Shown piece after piece: positions 25,732-34,198 of a stretch of DNA of 64,000 nucleotides (position 1 is the stretch's first letter; each line of letters begins with the position of its first letter). Source of the DNA: Luteibacter pinisoli (GTDB lineage Bacteria > Pseudomonadota > Gammaproteobacteria > Xanthomonadales > Rhodanobacteraceae); the NCBI RefSeq assembly GCF_006385595.1, contig NZ_CP041046.1:3348001-3412000 (forward strand), given 5' to 3'. Below the pieces are notes generated by a model. The model did not search any database and had not been told where the DNA came from. It was given only the letters and a program-made list of their open reading frames with translations. The position numbers and the translations under genes are program-made.

Positions 25732-26109
25732 ATGCCACTCGTTCGCATTGACGTCCGTCGCGGCAAAGATGCCGCTTATCGCACCGCGCTGGGACAGGCG
25801 GTGCATGACGCCCTCGTCGCCATTGGCGCACCGAAGGACGACCGCTTCCAGGTGATTGCCGAGTACGACTCCGAAGGCCTCGTGTACGACCCGGGTTACC
25901 TCGGCATCCATCGCACCGACGACATCGTCTTCGTGCAGATCACCTTCAACGACACCCGCACGCAGGATCAGAAGCGGCAGCTGTACAAGGCCATCGTCGA
26001 GAACATGGGCAAGTCGCCCGGCGTGAAGCCCGGCGACGTGCTGATCAACCTGGTCGAGGTCAAGAAGGAGAACTGGTCCTTCGGCAACGGCGAGATGCCC
26101 TACGCCTGA
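25732..26109 (+). CDS. Tautomerase-family protein (4-oxalocrotonate tautomerase/MIF superfamily)
   Basis: About 125 residues. After Met removal from the ATG at 25732 the protein begins Pro-Leu-Val-Arg-Ile-Asp-Val, giving the catalytic amino-terminal proline and first beta-strand of the superfamily. An ATG six bases upstream also yields Met-Pro, but AGG is 8 nt from 25732 and only 2 nt from 25726. The fold pattern is two beta-alpha-beta units, consistent with a long tautomerase: GQAVHDALVAIGAPKDDRFQVI, FVQITFNDTRTQDQKRQLYKAIVENM and GDVLINLVEVKKENWSFGNGEMPY. Substrate unknown. It is monocistronic and converges on the ThrE gene. Confidence 0.88.
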   Translation: MPLVRIDVRRGKDAAYRTALGQAVHDALVAIGAPKDDRFQVIAEYDSEGLVYDPGYLGIHRTDDIVFVQITFNDTRTQDQKRQLYKAIVENMGKSPGVKPGDVLINLVEVKKENWSFGNGEMPYA

Positions 26110-26117
26110 AGCGTCTG

Positions 26118-27407
26118 CTACAGCGAGCGGCGTGGCGCGACGATCAGGTCGCCAAACAGCAGGCCCGCCACCAGGGACACCAGCAGCGTGACACCGAGCA
26201 AGCCGGTGTCCATGCCCAGCGACGTGTCCCGGTCAAGCAGGTAGGACACGCTGCGGAAGCTCACCGAGCCCGGCACCAGCAGGATGATGCCGGGCTCGCG
26301 GACCACCGCTCCCGGCTGCTGTGCGTAGCGCGCGTAGACATTGCTGAGCGAGCCCAGCAGCACGCCGCCGATGAACACGCCGAACGGCGCACCGGGAATC
26401 GACCCCGAGACCTGCCCGCCCCAGCGCGTGGCCAGGTAACCCAGTACCACCGAGCCCATCACCACCAGCCAGTCCCGCCGCGCCGCACGGAACAGGATGG
26501 CGAACGAGAACGCGCCCAGCACCAGCGACGGCCAGTCCGCCCAGGACGGCAGCGGTGGCAGCGCGTAATCGTGCGGGATGATGCCCAGCGCCTCGCATAG
26601 CTGCGTCGCCGCCACGGTGCCGAAGGTGAGCTTGAGCAGCGTGGCCACGGCACCGCCCATGCGCGCGACGCCTGCCACCAGGTGCTGGCTGGAGATCTCG
26701 CGCACGGCGGTCGTGAGGGCCATGCCGGGCAGCAACACGATAAGGCTGCCGAGGATCACGGACTTCAACGCCAGCGGCACGATGTACGCCGCGACGACGG
26801 TAGCGATGATGGTGGCCACCATCGCGCTGATCGCCTCGCTGGCGGCCGCCAGGCGCGGGCGGCTGCCCGAGGCGACGGTGATGCAGCCGATGACGATACC
26901 GATGATGCCGGCGGTGATCAGGTCGGGCCACGCGCTGTGCAGCAGCAGGGCGACGACGCTGGCGGCGCACAGGCCGTAGCTGGCGATGACGCCCAGCTCG
27001 GCGCGGAAGGTTTCGGGTGCACCGAGCTTGCGCAGGAGGTGGAAGCCTTCGCGCAGCTCCATCTGGCCGTCGATGACGATATCGGCGATGCGGTCGGCCT
27101 CGACCAGGCGCGCCAGGTTCACGTCGCCCGGCGGCAGGCGCATCACCTGCGTGACCTGGGCCACGCCATCCTCGCCCTGCCCCAGATCCGCGAAGGAAAC
27201 GATGATCGCGGTCGGGCTGGACCACACCTCGGCCGACAGGCCCAGGCGCTGGGCCGACTTGGCGATGGCGGTTTCCAGGCGCGGCGCCGTGGTGCCGTAC
27301 TGGTGCAGGCGGCGGGCCAGCTCGGTAAGGAAGGCGATACGGGTGTTGATCGCCGTGGTGGCAAAGCTCACCGGGACCGGCACCGCCTGCGGCAGGACCT
27401 CAGCCAA
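26118..27407 (-). CDS. Threonine/serine exporter ThrE-family membrane protein
   Basis: 429 residues. The N-terminal soluble domain (~1-130) is of ThrE/DUF1212 type, with FLTELARRLHQYGTTAPRLE and VMRLPPGDVNLARLVEADRIADIV. About ten membrane helices follow, comprising the ThrE and ThrE_2 halves (conserved LLPGMALTTAVREISSQHLVAGVAR and PGIILLVPGSVSFRSV). The family exports threonine and serine by proton antiport; the exact substrate here is inferred. The best open frame starts with TTG at 27407, preceded at once by GGTGGAGG and overlapping the NfeD gene by 8 nt; internal GTG codons are alternatives. Last gene of an SPFH-NfeD-ThrE run. Confidence 0.85.
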   Translation of the reverse strand: MAEVLPQAVPVPVSFATTAINTRIAFLTELARRLHQYGTTAPRLETAIAKSAQRLGLSAEVWSSPTAIIVSFADLGQGEDGVAQVTQVMRLPPGDVNLARLVEADRIADIVIDGQMELREGFHLLRKLGAPETFRAELGVIASYGLCAASVVALLLHSAWPDLITAGIIGIVIGCITVASGSRPRLAAASEAISAMVATIIATVVAAYIVPLALKSVILGSLIVLLPGMALTTAVREISSQHLVAGVARMGGAVATLLKLTFGTVAATQLCEALGIIPHDYALPPLPSWADWPSLVLGAFSFAILFRAARRDWLVVMGSVVLGYLATRWGGQVSGSIPGAPFGVFIGGVLLGSLSNVYARYAQQPGAVVREPGIILLVPGSVSFRSVSYLLDRDTSLGMDTGLLGVTLLVSLVAGLLFGDLIVAPRRSL

Positions 27408-27843
27408 CCTCCACCGCCTTCACGCGCAGGATGGTGCCATCGATGCCGGTGACTTCCACCGTGGCGCCCACGGGCAGGTCCGGGCCGGTCACCAGCCACA
27501 TGCCGTCGCCCACGCGTGCCTTGCCGCGTCCGTTGATGATCGCGTCGCACAGGGTGAAGCGCTGGCCGATGAGCTGTTCGCCACGGCGGTTGAGGCGCTC
27601 GTTGCCCGACGGCACGCGCGCCAGGCGCGGCCGGACGAACTTCCAGTACACGAAGCACGAGACGAAGGTGAACAGTGCGAAGAGCACCGCCTGCGCCAAC
27701 GGCCCCAGGTCGGGCAGCGCAAACATCACGATGCCCATGGCGGCAGCGGCGATGCCGATCCACAACATGAAGTATCCCGGCATCAGCACTTCACCGCCGA
27801 TCAGCAGCAGCGCCACGATCCACCAGATGTAATGCATGGCCAT
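27400..27843 (-). CDS. NfeD family membrane protein
   Basis: 147 residues. Two to three N-terminal helices (WWIVALLLIGGEVLMPGYFMLWIGIAAAAMGI, then VLFALFTFVSCFVYWKFV) precede an OB-fold domain (LIGQRFTLCDAI to VTGIDGTILRVKAVEV). This is the short NfeD1b type, which is encoded beside and acts with stomatin-like SPFH proteins, as here. I start at the ATG at 27843 (GGGGA just upstream, MAMHYIWW); a GTG at 27855 would add four residues. It lies 15 nt after the SPFH gene and overlaps the ThrE gene by 8 nt. Confidence 0.9.
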   Translation of the reverse strand: MAMHYIWWIVALLLIGGEVLMPGYFMLWIGIAAAAMGIVMFALPDLGPLAQAVLFALFTFVSCFVYWKFVRPRLARVPSGNERLNRRGEQLIGQRFTLCDAIINGRGKARVGDGMWLVTGPDLPVGATVEVTGIDGTILRVKAVEVG

Positions 27844-27858
27844 GTCCCCGATCACCGG

Positions 27859-28824
27859 TCAGCGCGCCAGCGGCGGCGTGCGCGGCGGCTGCGGCGCGGG
27901 CTGCTCTTTCGCGCGCTGGCTGGTGAGCGAATCCTTGGCCAGCTCGGCGATGCCGGCCAGCGAACCGAGGATGCCGACCGATTCCATCGGCAGCAGCAGG
28001 GTCTTCTGGTTCGGGCTCTTGGCCATTTCCTTCAGCGAGTCCACGTACTTCGTGGCGATGAAGTAATTGAGCGCGTTGACGTCACCGCCGGCGATAGCCT
28101 GCGAGACCATGGTTGTGGCCTTGGCTTCCGCTTCGGCGAGGCGCTCGCGGGCTTCGGCCTCGCGGAACGCGGCTTCCTTCTTGCCTTCCGCCTCGAGGAT
28201 CGCGGACTGCTTCTCGCCGTCCGCCTTCAGGATGGCGGCCTGGCGGAAGCCCTCGGCGTCGAGGATGTTGGCGCGCTTTTCGCGCTCGGCCTTCATCTGC
28301 CGGGCCATGGCGTCGACGAGGTCGCGCGGCGGGGAGATGTCCTTGATTTCGATGCGGGTGACCTTGACGCCCCACGGGTGGGTCGCTTCGTCGATGACGG
28401 TGAGCAGCTTGGCGTTGATCGCATCACGCTGGCTCAGGCTCTCGTCCAGGTCCATGGAGCCGAGCACGGTACGGATGTTGGTCATGATCAGGGCGAGCGC
28501 GGCCATCTCCAGATTGGCCACCTCGTAGGCGGCCTTGGCCGCGTCCAGCACCTGGTAGAACACCACGCCGTCCACGCGGACCACCGCGTTGTCCTTGGTG
28601 ATCACGTCCTGGGAGGGGACGTCGAGCACCTGCTCCATCATGTTCATCTTGCGGCCGATGCTATAGACGAACGGGATGAGGAAATGCAGCCCGGGCGACA
28701 GCGTGCCGGTGTACTTGCCGAACATTTCCACCGTCCACTCGTAGCCCTGCGGCACGATGCGGATCAGTTTGGCGAGGACGGTGATCGCGACGATGATCAC
28801 GACCAGTGCGACGATGCTACCCAT
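27859..28824 (-). CDS. SPFH/band-7 (stomatin-like, QmcA-type) membrane protein
   Basis: 321 residues. One N-terminal membrane helix (SIVALVVIIVAITVLAKLI) precedes the SPFH domain (IVPQGYEWTVEMFGKY, GLHFLIPFV, VPSQDVITKDNAVVRVDGVVFYQV). A long Ala/Glu-rich coiled coil follows (~195-250, AEREKRANILDAEG to ARERLAEAEAKA), then a C-terminal segment with LPMESVGILGSLAGI and a Pro-rich tail. QmcA-type proteins form large membrane cages and microdomains and often pair with NfeD, encoded next here. The ATG has AGGGAG about 10 nt upstream. Confidence 0.93.
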   Translation of the reverse strand: MGSIVALVVIIVAITVLAKLIRIVPQGYEWTVEMFGKYTGTLSPGLHFLIPFVYSIGRKMNMMEQVLDVPSQDVITKDNAVVRVDGVVFYQVLDAAKAAYEVANLEMAALALIMTNIRTVLGSMDLDESLSQRDAINAKLLTVIDEATHPWGVKVTRIEIKDISPPRDLVDAMARQMKAEREKRANILDAEGFRQAAILKADGEKQSAILEAEGKKEAAFREAEARERLAEAEAKATTMVSQAIAGGDVNALNYFIATKYVDSLKEMAKSPNQKTLLLPMESVGILGSLAGIAELAKDSLTSQRAKEQPAPQPPRTPPLAR

Positions 28825-28857
28825 GGTGCCTTACTCCCTTTGGCTTGATTGACCGGG

Positions 28858-28863
28858 AGTATA
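28858..28863 (-). promoter_or_regulatory. Candidate -10 element for the SPFH-NfeD-ThrE operon
   Basis: TATACT on the minus strand, 34 bp before the SPFH ATG, in the 50-bp gap after the preceding kinase gene. No clear -35 accompanies it, so this is a weak call. Confidence 0.3.
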
Positions 28864-28874
28864 GGCGAAGCGCC

Positions 28875-30266
28875 TTAGTGCGGGCCCGCAGGGAGCACCA
28901 GGGTGACGCGCAGGCCACCGCCATCGCGGTTGGACAGCGCGATACGGCCGCCGTGGGCCTCAGATATTTCGCGAGCCAGCGCCAGCCCGAGGCCCGTACC
29001 CGAGCGTTTGGTGGAGTAGAACGGCAGCAGCGCCTGCGCCAGCACGGTTTCGCTCATGCCGGGGCCGCGATCGGAGACGTCAATCAGGCAATCGCGCCCG
29101 ACCAGGTGGACGCCGAGCGTCACCTCTTCCTCGTCGCCACCCGCCTCATGGGCGTTCTTGATCAGGTTGATCAGCACCTGCTCGATCTGGGTGGGATCGA
29201 ACCAGCCGGGATGCTCCGGCGGGAGCGCGCTGAGGCGGAAGCGGGCGTGCAAGGCCAGCGCATCGAGGAACGGGCCCCACGCGATCTCGCGGGCTTGCGG
29301 CGTGGGCAGCTTGGCGAAGCTCGCGTAGCCGGAAATAAAGCCGTGCAGGTGCTTCGCGCGGTCACCGATGGAAGCGAACACGCCCGGTAGCCGCGCCAGG
29401 TCGCCACGCCGGGCCAGTTCCGCACCGGAATGCGACAGGGACGAAATCGGCGCCAGCGAGTTGTTGAGTTCGTGGCTGATCACGCGGATCACGCGCTTCC
29501 AGGTATGCACTTCCTGGCGCGAAAGCTCGCGGGTCATGCGCCGGTACAGCTGCAGCCGGTGCGGGCGCCCCTGCAGGCGGAAGCCGCGCTGGGAAAGATG
29601 GAAGGTTTCTTCGCTGCCTTCCATTTCGACGGTAAACAACGCGTCCTCGCCAGCAGCGGCGGCGGCACGGAGGTTCTCGGGCATCACCTCCAGCACCGAG
29701 GAAAAATCCAGCCCCGCCAGCGCACGGCCTTCGTTGAACAGATGACGCGCGGCGATATTCGCGTAGGTGACCTTGCCCTGCCCGTCCGTGAGGACGAGCG
29801 CCACGGGCGTGTTCTGGACCACGGTATCCAGCAGCAGTTCGCGCTGGGCCAGGTGCTGGCGTTGCTCGCGCAGGATGCTGCCGAGCTGGTTATGCATGCG
29901 GATCAGGTCGCCCAGCTCGTCCATGCGATCGGTGCCGATCGACATGCTGTAGTCGCCGTCGCGATAGCTGGCCACCGCGCTTTCCAGCGCACGTATCAGG
30001 CGCCGGATCGGCTCCACCAGCACGTGCGCCATCCACGCCGAGAGCGGCACGAGCAACAGCAGGCAGATGATCAGCGCGGTGCGTGTATCCACCGGTTCCG
30101 GCGGGCCCGCGACGACGGGCTGGCCGGGATGCTTCGACAGTTCGTTCAGCCACGCCATCGCTTGCGGAAACGGCCAGATGGCGACGCCGGCGAACACCAG
30201 CGCGCCAATGATCGCCGACACACCGACGACGATGGCCATCCGGCCCTCAAGCGAGAAGCGCTTCAT
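28875..30266 (-). CDS. NtrY-like sensor histidine kinase of the sigma-54 regulator/ABC permease locus
   Basis: 463 residues. Two membrane helices (~12-33 and ~68-87) flank a short periplasmic loop (~35 residues, too small for a classical ligand domain). A HAMP-like segment follows (LVEPIRRLIRALES), then a PAS domain (ELLLDTVVQNTPVALVLTDG..ANIAARHLF), HisKA and HATPase. The H-box is ISHELNNSLAPI with His265. The N-box NLIKNAHEA and G-boxes DRGPGM and GTGLGLALAR are intact. A short loop suggests sensing within the membrane or through a partner such as the adjacent transporters, as in BceS-like sensors (inference). The gene follows the NtrC-type regulator by 13 nt. An upstream in-frame extension overlapping that gene is rejected. 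Confidence 0.88.
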   Translation of the reverse strand: MKRFSLEGRMAIVVGVSAIIGALVFAGVAIWPFPQAMAWLNELSKHPGQPVVAGPPEPVDTRTALIICLLLLVPLSAWMAHVLVEPIRRLIRALESAVASYRDGDYSMSIGTDRMDELGDLIRMHNQLGSILREQRQHLAQRELLLDTVVQNTPVALVLTDGQGKVTYANIAARHLFNEGRALAGLDFSSVLEVMPENLRAAAAAGEDALFTVEMEGSEETFHLSQRGFRLQGRPHRLQLYRRMTRELSRQEVHTWKRVIRVISHELNNSLAPISSLSHSGAELARRGDLARLPGVFASIGDRAKHLHGFISGYASFAKLPTPQAREIAWGPFLDALALHARFRLSALPPEHPGWFDPTQIEQVLINLIKNAHEAGGDEEEVTLGVHLVGRDCLIDVSDRGPGMSETVLAQALLPFYSTKRSGTGLGLALAREISEAHGGRIALSNRDGGGLRVTLVLPAGPH

Positions 30267-30279
30267 GGCGGCAAACGCC

Positions 30280-31614
30280 TCAGACGGCCAGGCCGTAGCG
30301 TTCCATCCGCCGGTACAGCGCCTGGCGCGACAGGCCCAGGGTGCTCGCCGCACGGCTGACCACGCCGCCTGCCGTAGCCAGCGCCGCTTCGACGGATTCG
30401 CGACTGGGCTCGTCCAGGTTGCGGGTGGTGCTGGCCTGCGGCACCGGCAGGTTCAGGTGCACGGGCTCGATACGGCCGTCCGCGGCGAGCAGTGCCGCGC
30501 GCGCCATGGCGTTCTTTAGTTCACGCACGTTACCCGGCCAGGCATGCGCCAGCAGGGCCTCGCGCGCATCCTCACTGAGGTGGGCCTTTCCGTCGAGGAA
30601 GAACTCCGCCAGCGGCAGGATGTCGTCACTGCGCTCGGACAAGGGCGGCAGGTTCACGTCGATGACGTTGAGGCGGTAGTACAGGTCTTCGCGGAACGTG
30701 CCCGCGGCGATCATCGCCTTGAGGTCCGCGTTGGTTGCGCTGATGACGCGCACCTTCACCTGCCGCGTGCGCCCCGAACCCAGCCGCTCGAACTGGCCGG
30801 TTTCCAGCACGCGCAGCAGTTTCATCTGGCCGGGCAGCGGCAGGTTGCCGATCTCGTCGAGGAAGAGCGTGCCGCCGTCGGCCATTTCGAAGCGGCCTTC
30901 GCGCGCCTTGTTGGCACCCGTGTACGCACCGGCATCGGCACCAAACAGTTCGGCCTCGATCAGTTCACCCGGCAGCGCGCCGCAGTTCACGGCGATAAAC
31001 GCGCCGCGACGCACCGGCGAATTGGCGTGCACGATCGCGGCGATGCGCTCCTTGCCTGCGCCGTTGGGGCCGGTGATCAGCACCGGCACGTCGGAACGCG
31101 CGACCTGGCAGGCCAGTTCCACGGTGCGGCTCATGGCTTCGGAGCTGAACACCAGGCCGTCCAGGTCGTATTTGCTCTCAAGCGCCTCGCGACGGCGGCG
31201 GCGCTCGTTGCGCGCCCGGGTCACTTCGCGCGTGGTCTCGGAAAGCTCGAGCAGGTTTTCCACCGTCGCCAGCAGCTTGGTGTCGTCCCACGGCTTGGCG
31301 AGATAGTCCGAGGCGCCCGCCTTCACCAGCTCCACCGCGGTCTCCAGGTGGGTCCAGGCGGTCAGCAGGATCACCGGCAGGTCGGTATGCCGGGCGCGGA
31401 TGGCCTTGAAGAGCTCGGCGCCCTCCTCGCCCGACGTGGTGTCGGCGGTGAAGTTCATGTCCTGGATGACGACATCCACGCGCTCGCGCGCCAGCGTGGC
31501 CAGCCCCTCTTCCGGGGTGAGCGCCACCAGCGGGCGGATATCGTGCAGGCTCAGTGCAAGCGACAACGCCTCGCCCACGGCGGGGTTGTCGTCAATGATC
31601 AATACGCAGCGCAT
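30280..31614 (-). CDS. NtrC-family sigma-54-dependent response regulator
   Basis: 444 residues in the classical three-domain order. The receiver has IIDDNPA, phospho-acceptor Asp52 in IQDMNF, and KPWDD. The AAA+ activator domain (~145-375) has Walker A GPNGAGKE, the sigma-54 contact loop GAYTGA (Tyr for the usual Phe, a tolerated change), Walker B GGTLFLDEIGN, an RSDDI sensor-II region and HAWPGNVRELKNAM. The C-terminal Fis-type helix-turn-helix is SRAASTLGLSRQALYRRMERYG. GAAGGA lies about 5 nt before the ATG at 31614. It sits 60 nt after the last permease gene with no terminator between. A consensus sigma-54 promoter with palindromic upstream sites lies at the head of the transporter operon, so it very probably activates that operon. 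Confidence 0.93.
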   Translation of the reverse strand: MRCVLIIDDNPAVGEALSLALSLHDIRPLVALTPEEGLATLARERVDVVIQDMNFTADTTSGEEGAELFKAIRARHTDLPVILLTAWTHLETAVELVKAGASDYLAKPWDDTKLLATVENLLELSETTREVTRARNERRRRREALESKYDLDGLVFSSEAMSRTVELACQVARSDVPVLITGPNGAGKERIAAIVHANSPVRRGAFIAVNCGALPGELIEAELFGADAGAYTGANKAREGRFEMADGGTLFLDEIGNLPLPGQMKLLRVLETGQFERLGSGRTRQVKVRVISATNADLKAMIAAGTFREDLYYRLNVIDVNLPPLSERSDDILPLAEFFLDGKAHLSEDAREALLAHAWPGNVRELKNAMARAALLAADGRIEPVHLNLPVPQASTTRNLDEPSRESVEAALATAGGVVSRAASTLGLSRQALYRRMERYGLAV

Positions 31615-31674
31615 CGTGTTCCTTCGCATGCCGTCATGGATGCCCCTCCCCCGAAAAAGGTTGCAATGCCCATT

Positions 31675-32889
31675 CTAGCCACGGGTGGCCTCCACCGGGG
31701 GAACCGACGCGGCGCGGAGGGCCGGCGCCAGCACGGCCAGCTGCCCAAGCAGCCACAGCGTGAGCGCGCCCGCCGGCAGGTAACCCCAGGGCAGGCGGGG
31801 GATCTCGTAATGGACCATCAGGACGATGTTCATGGCATAGGCCAGCACCATCCCCAGCGCGATGCCCATGCTCGCCAGCAGGAAATTTTCCGTCTGGAAG
31901 TACAGCAGCACGTCGCGACGGGTGGCCCCCAGGGCCCGGCGCACGCCGATCTGGCGGCGCCGCTGGGCCACCCAGAAGCTGGCCAGGCCGACGATGCCCA
32001 GGGCGGTGATGGCCAGCAGCACCACGCAGGCGCCCACCAGCATGGCGGATAGCGCGCGGTCGCCGGAGAAGAAGTCGGAGCGGACGTCCTTGAAGGTGGA
32101 CTTGTCGGTGATGACCCGGCGCGGATCGACCTTCTTCAAGGCTTCGGCGGCCGCATCCAGCACGGCGCCGGCCTGGCCCGGCCCCGTGCGGATGATGAAG
32201 CCTGCGCCGTACGTGGGCACCATGCGCCACGGTACGAGGATGGCCTCACCGATGCTTCCCCGGCCACCGGCGGCGCGCGCCAGCCAGCGAATGATGCCGA
32301 CGATCTGGTAGGGCTCATCGCCGATGTAGAGGGTCTTGCCCAGCGCGCCTTGCCCCGGGAACAGCCGTTCCGCGACCGGCGCGGTGACCACGATCACATG
32401 CGCAGAGGCGACGCGCTTAAGCTGCACGTCGTCGACCCACTGGTACTCATCGGGGCGCATCCAGCGGCCTTCCTGCAACTGGGCACCCAGCGTCTCGCCG
32501 ACGGCTTCGCCGTAGTACATCGCGATACTGGCACGTGGCACCTTCTCCTCGAGGCTGAGGCGTATGCCGCTGCTCCAGGAGCGACTGCCGAAGGGCAGCG
32601 AATTGATGACCGAGGCCGCCTCGACACCCGGCACCGCGCGCAGCGCGGCAAGGTCTGCCGCCGTGCGCGCGTGGATGTCCACGCCCTTGCCGGGTGACGA
32701 GGTGTCCAGCGCGGCTATGCGATCTTCGTCGATGCCGCTGGGCGTATGGATCCAGCGCAGGCGATCGTTCACCAGGAACACCGCGTTGCAGACGATGGCG
32801 CAGGTGAGCGCGATCTGCAGCACCAGCAGTACCGAGGTGACCCGGTGCCGACGCAGGGCGGCGAGGATGGGGGCTATGTCCATGCGCAT
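31675..32889 (-). CDS. MacB/FtsX-type ABC permease, B-type, pair 3
   Basis: 404 residues with the MacB topology: one N-terminal helix (~18-38), a periplasmic MacB_PCD domain (~40-275), then three helices (~283-395). The cytosolic coupling region between helices 2 and 3 reads FWVAQRRRQIGVRRALGATRRDVLLYFQTEN, and the C-terminus ends PPVEATRG. It is paralogous to the genes at 34188 and 36740 (shared start xIxPILxALRRHK and IVCNAVFLV). It begins 1 nt after the partner A-type gene, giving a tight pair. It probably forms a heterodimer with that partner around the shared ATPase encoded at 39310. Last permease gene before the regulator genes. Confidence 0.88.
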   Translation of the reverse strand: MRMDIAPILAALRRHRVTSVLLVLQIALTCAIVCNAVFLVNDRLRWIHTPSGIDEDRIAALDTSSPGKGVDIHARTAADLAALRAVPGVEAASVINSLPFGSRSWSSGIRLSLEEKVPRASIAMYYGEAVGETLGAQLQEGRWMRPDEYQWVDDVQLKRVASAHVIVVTAPVAERLFPGQGALGKTLYIGDEPYQIVGIIRWLARAAGGRGSIGEAILVPWRMVPTYGAGFIIRTGPGQAGAVLDAAAEALKKVDPRRVITDKSTFKDVRSDFFSGDRALSAMLVGACVVLLAITALGIVGLASFWVAQRRRQIGVRRALGATRRDVLLYFQTENFLLASMGIALGMVLAYAMNIVLMVHYEIPRLPWGYLPAGALTLWLLGQLAVLAPALRAASVPPVEATRG

Positions 32890-32890
32890 G

Positions 32891-34198
32891 TCACTGGCTC
32901 TTCAGGTGCAGGCCGGGCGGTACCTGGCATGCGCGCCACGCGGGGAACAAGCCCGCGAGCATCGACGCCAGGATCGACAGGACAAAGGTGGTGACCAGCA
33001 TGGGGACGTCGAGATGGGCGAGTTGCGCGCTGCGGTCGGGGTTGATCCGCACGAGCAGCAGGCCCACCCAGGCCAGGCCCAGGCCGAGCACGCCGCCGGC
33101 GAGCCCGATGATGCCTGCCTCGACGACCAGCTGCGCAAAGATGTCCCTACGGGATGCGCCAAGGGCACGACGCACGCCAAGCTCGCCCGCGCGGCGCATG
33201 AACTTCGCCAGCATCAGGCCGACGGTATTCACCAGGCAGACCACGAAGAACGCGGCGGCCAGCCAGAACTGCAGGCGCACGTCACCCGGCACCACCTTGC
33301 GTTCGTCCAGCAGCCCGCGCACGCCGGTCAGGGCTGTCGGCACCAGCTGCTCGTAGCGTCCCGCCGCGTGCTGTTCCCGCACATAGCCATCGAGGAAGGT
33401 GCGGTACGCCGCGACGGCGGCGGCGTCATCGAGCTGTACCCAGAATTGCAGCCACACGCACGGTGCGGCTTCCATGTTCTCTTCATCGCCACTGCCACCC
33501 GACCAGCACTCGATACCGCCGTCGCGCGGCAGGTGGGCAGTGCGCGCGGACGTCAGCGGCAGGTAGATGTCTTCGGCCTTGGCATAGTCGCCCACGCTCA
33601 GGTCGTAGAAGTGCGGAATTGGCCGCCACGGCAACATCACGCCGATGACGCGGAACGAGGTCTCGTTCACCTTGATCGATCGGCCGACGCTGTTTTCGCC
33701 CGCGAAGAGCCGTTGGTTGAGCGCGTCGCTGATCACCGCGACATGCGCGCGGTTCTCATCATCGGCGGCCGCCCAGCCCTGCCCGAACTGCAGGGGCACG
33801 TCGAACATCGGGAAGAAGTCCGCACTGGTGTAGCGTGCCGGGGCAATGAACGCATCCGACGCAGGGTCGTCCGGATAGATCGTGGCCGAGCCGCCAAGCA
33901 TCAGCGCCTGGTGGGTGCCGCGTGCCGCATGCAACAGCGCCATGCCGTCCGTCCAGGTGAGCTGGTAAGGCAGCACCTCTTCGCCACTATCCTTCGAACG
34001 CGGCTCGAGGCGCGGCATGTATAGCTGCTGGCTGCGCCCGGGCAATGGGTCGCCGCTGAGCACGTGCAGGGCCGTGAGCGTCGTCATGCAGGCACCGATG
34101 CCGAGCGCCACGGCGACGATCATCAGGGTGGTGAGCATCGGGTTGCGGCGCAGGCTGCGTACCGCCATTTCCAGGTGATAACCGAACTCAATTCCCAC
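32891..34198 (-). CDS. MacB/FtsX-type ABC permease, A-type, pair 3
   Basis: About 435 residues. One N-terminal helix follows the conserved A-type start FGYHLEMAVRSLRRNPMLTT. Then come a large periplasmic domain and three C-terminal helices, with coupling segment MRRAGELGVRRALGASRRDIFAQLV and the family end ACQVPPGLHLKSQ. I use the GTG at 34198, which aligns with the MFxYxLE start of the other two A-type genes, has AGG 9 nt upstream, and overlaps the preceding B-type gene by 11 nt. An upstream extension of the frame lies inside that gene and looks unlike protein. It is paralogous to the genes at 35408 and 37973. Confidence 0.86.
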   Translation of the reverse strand: MGIEFGYHLEMAVRSLRRNPMLTTLMIVAVALGIGACMTTLTALHVLSGDPLPGRSQQLYMPRLEPRSKDSGEEVLPYQLTWTDGMALLHAARGTHQALMLGGSATIYPDDPASDAFIAPARYTSADFFPMFDVPLQFGQGWAAADDENRAHVAVISDALNQRLFAGENSVGRSIKVNETSFRVIGVMLPWRPIPHFYDLSVGDYAKAEDIYLPLTSARTAHLPRDGGIECWSGGSGDEENMEAAPCVWLQFWVQLDDAAAVAAYRTFLDGYVREQHAAGRYEQLVPTALTGVRGLLDERKVVPGDVRLQFWLAAAFFVVCLVNTVGLMLAKFMRRAGELGVRRALGASRRDIFAQLVVEAGIIGLAGGVLGLGLAWVGLLLVRINPDRSAQLAHLDVPMLVTTFVLSILASMLAGLFPAWRACQVPPGLHLKSQ

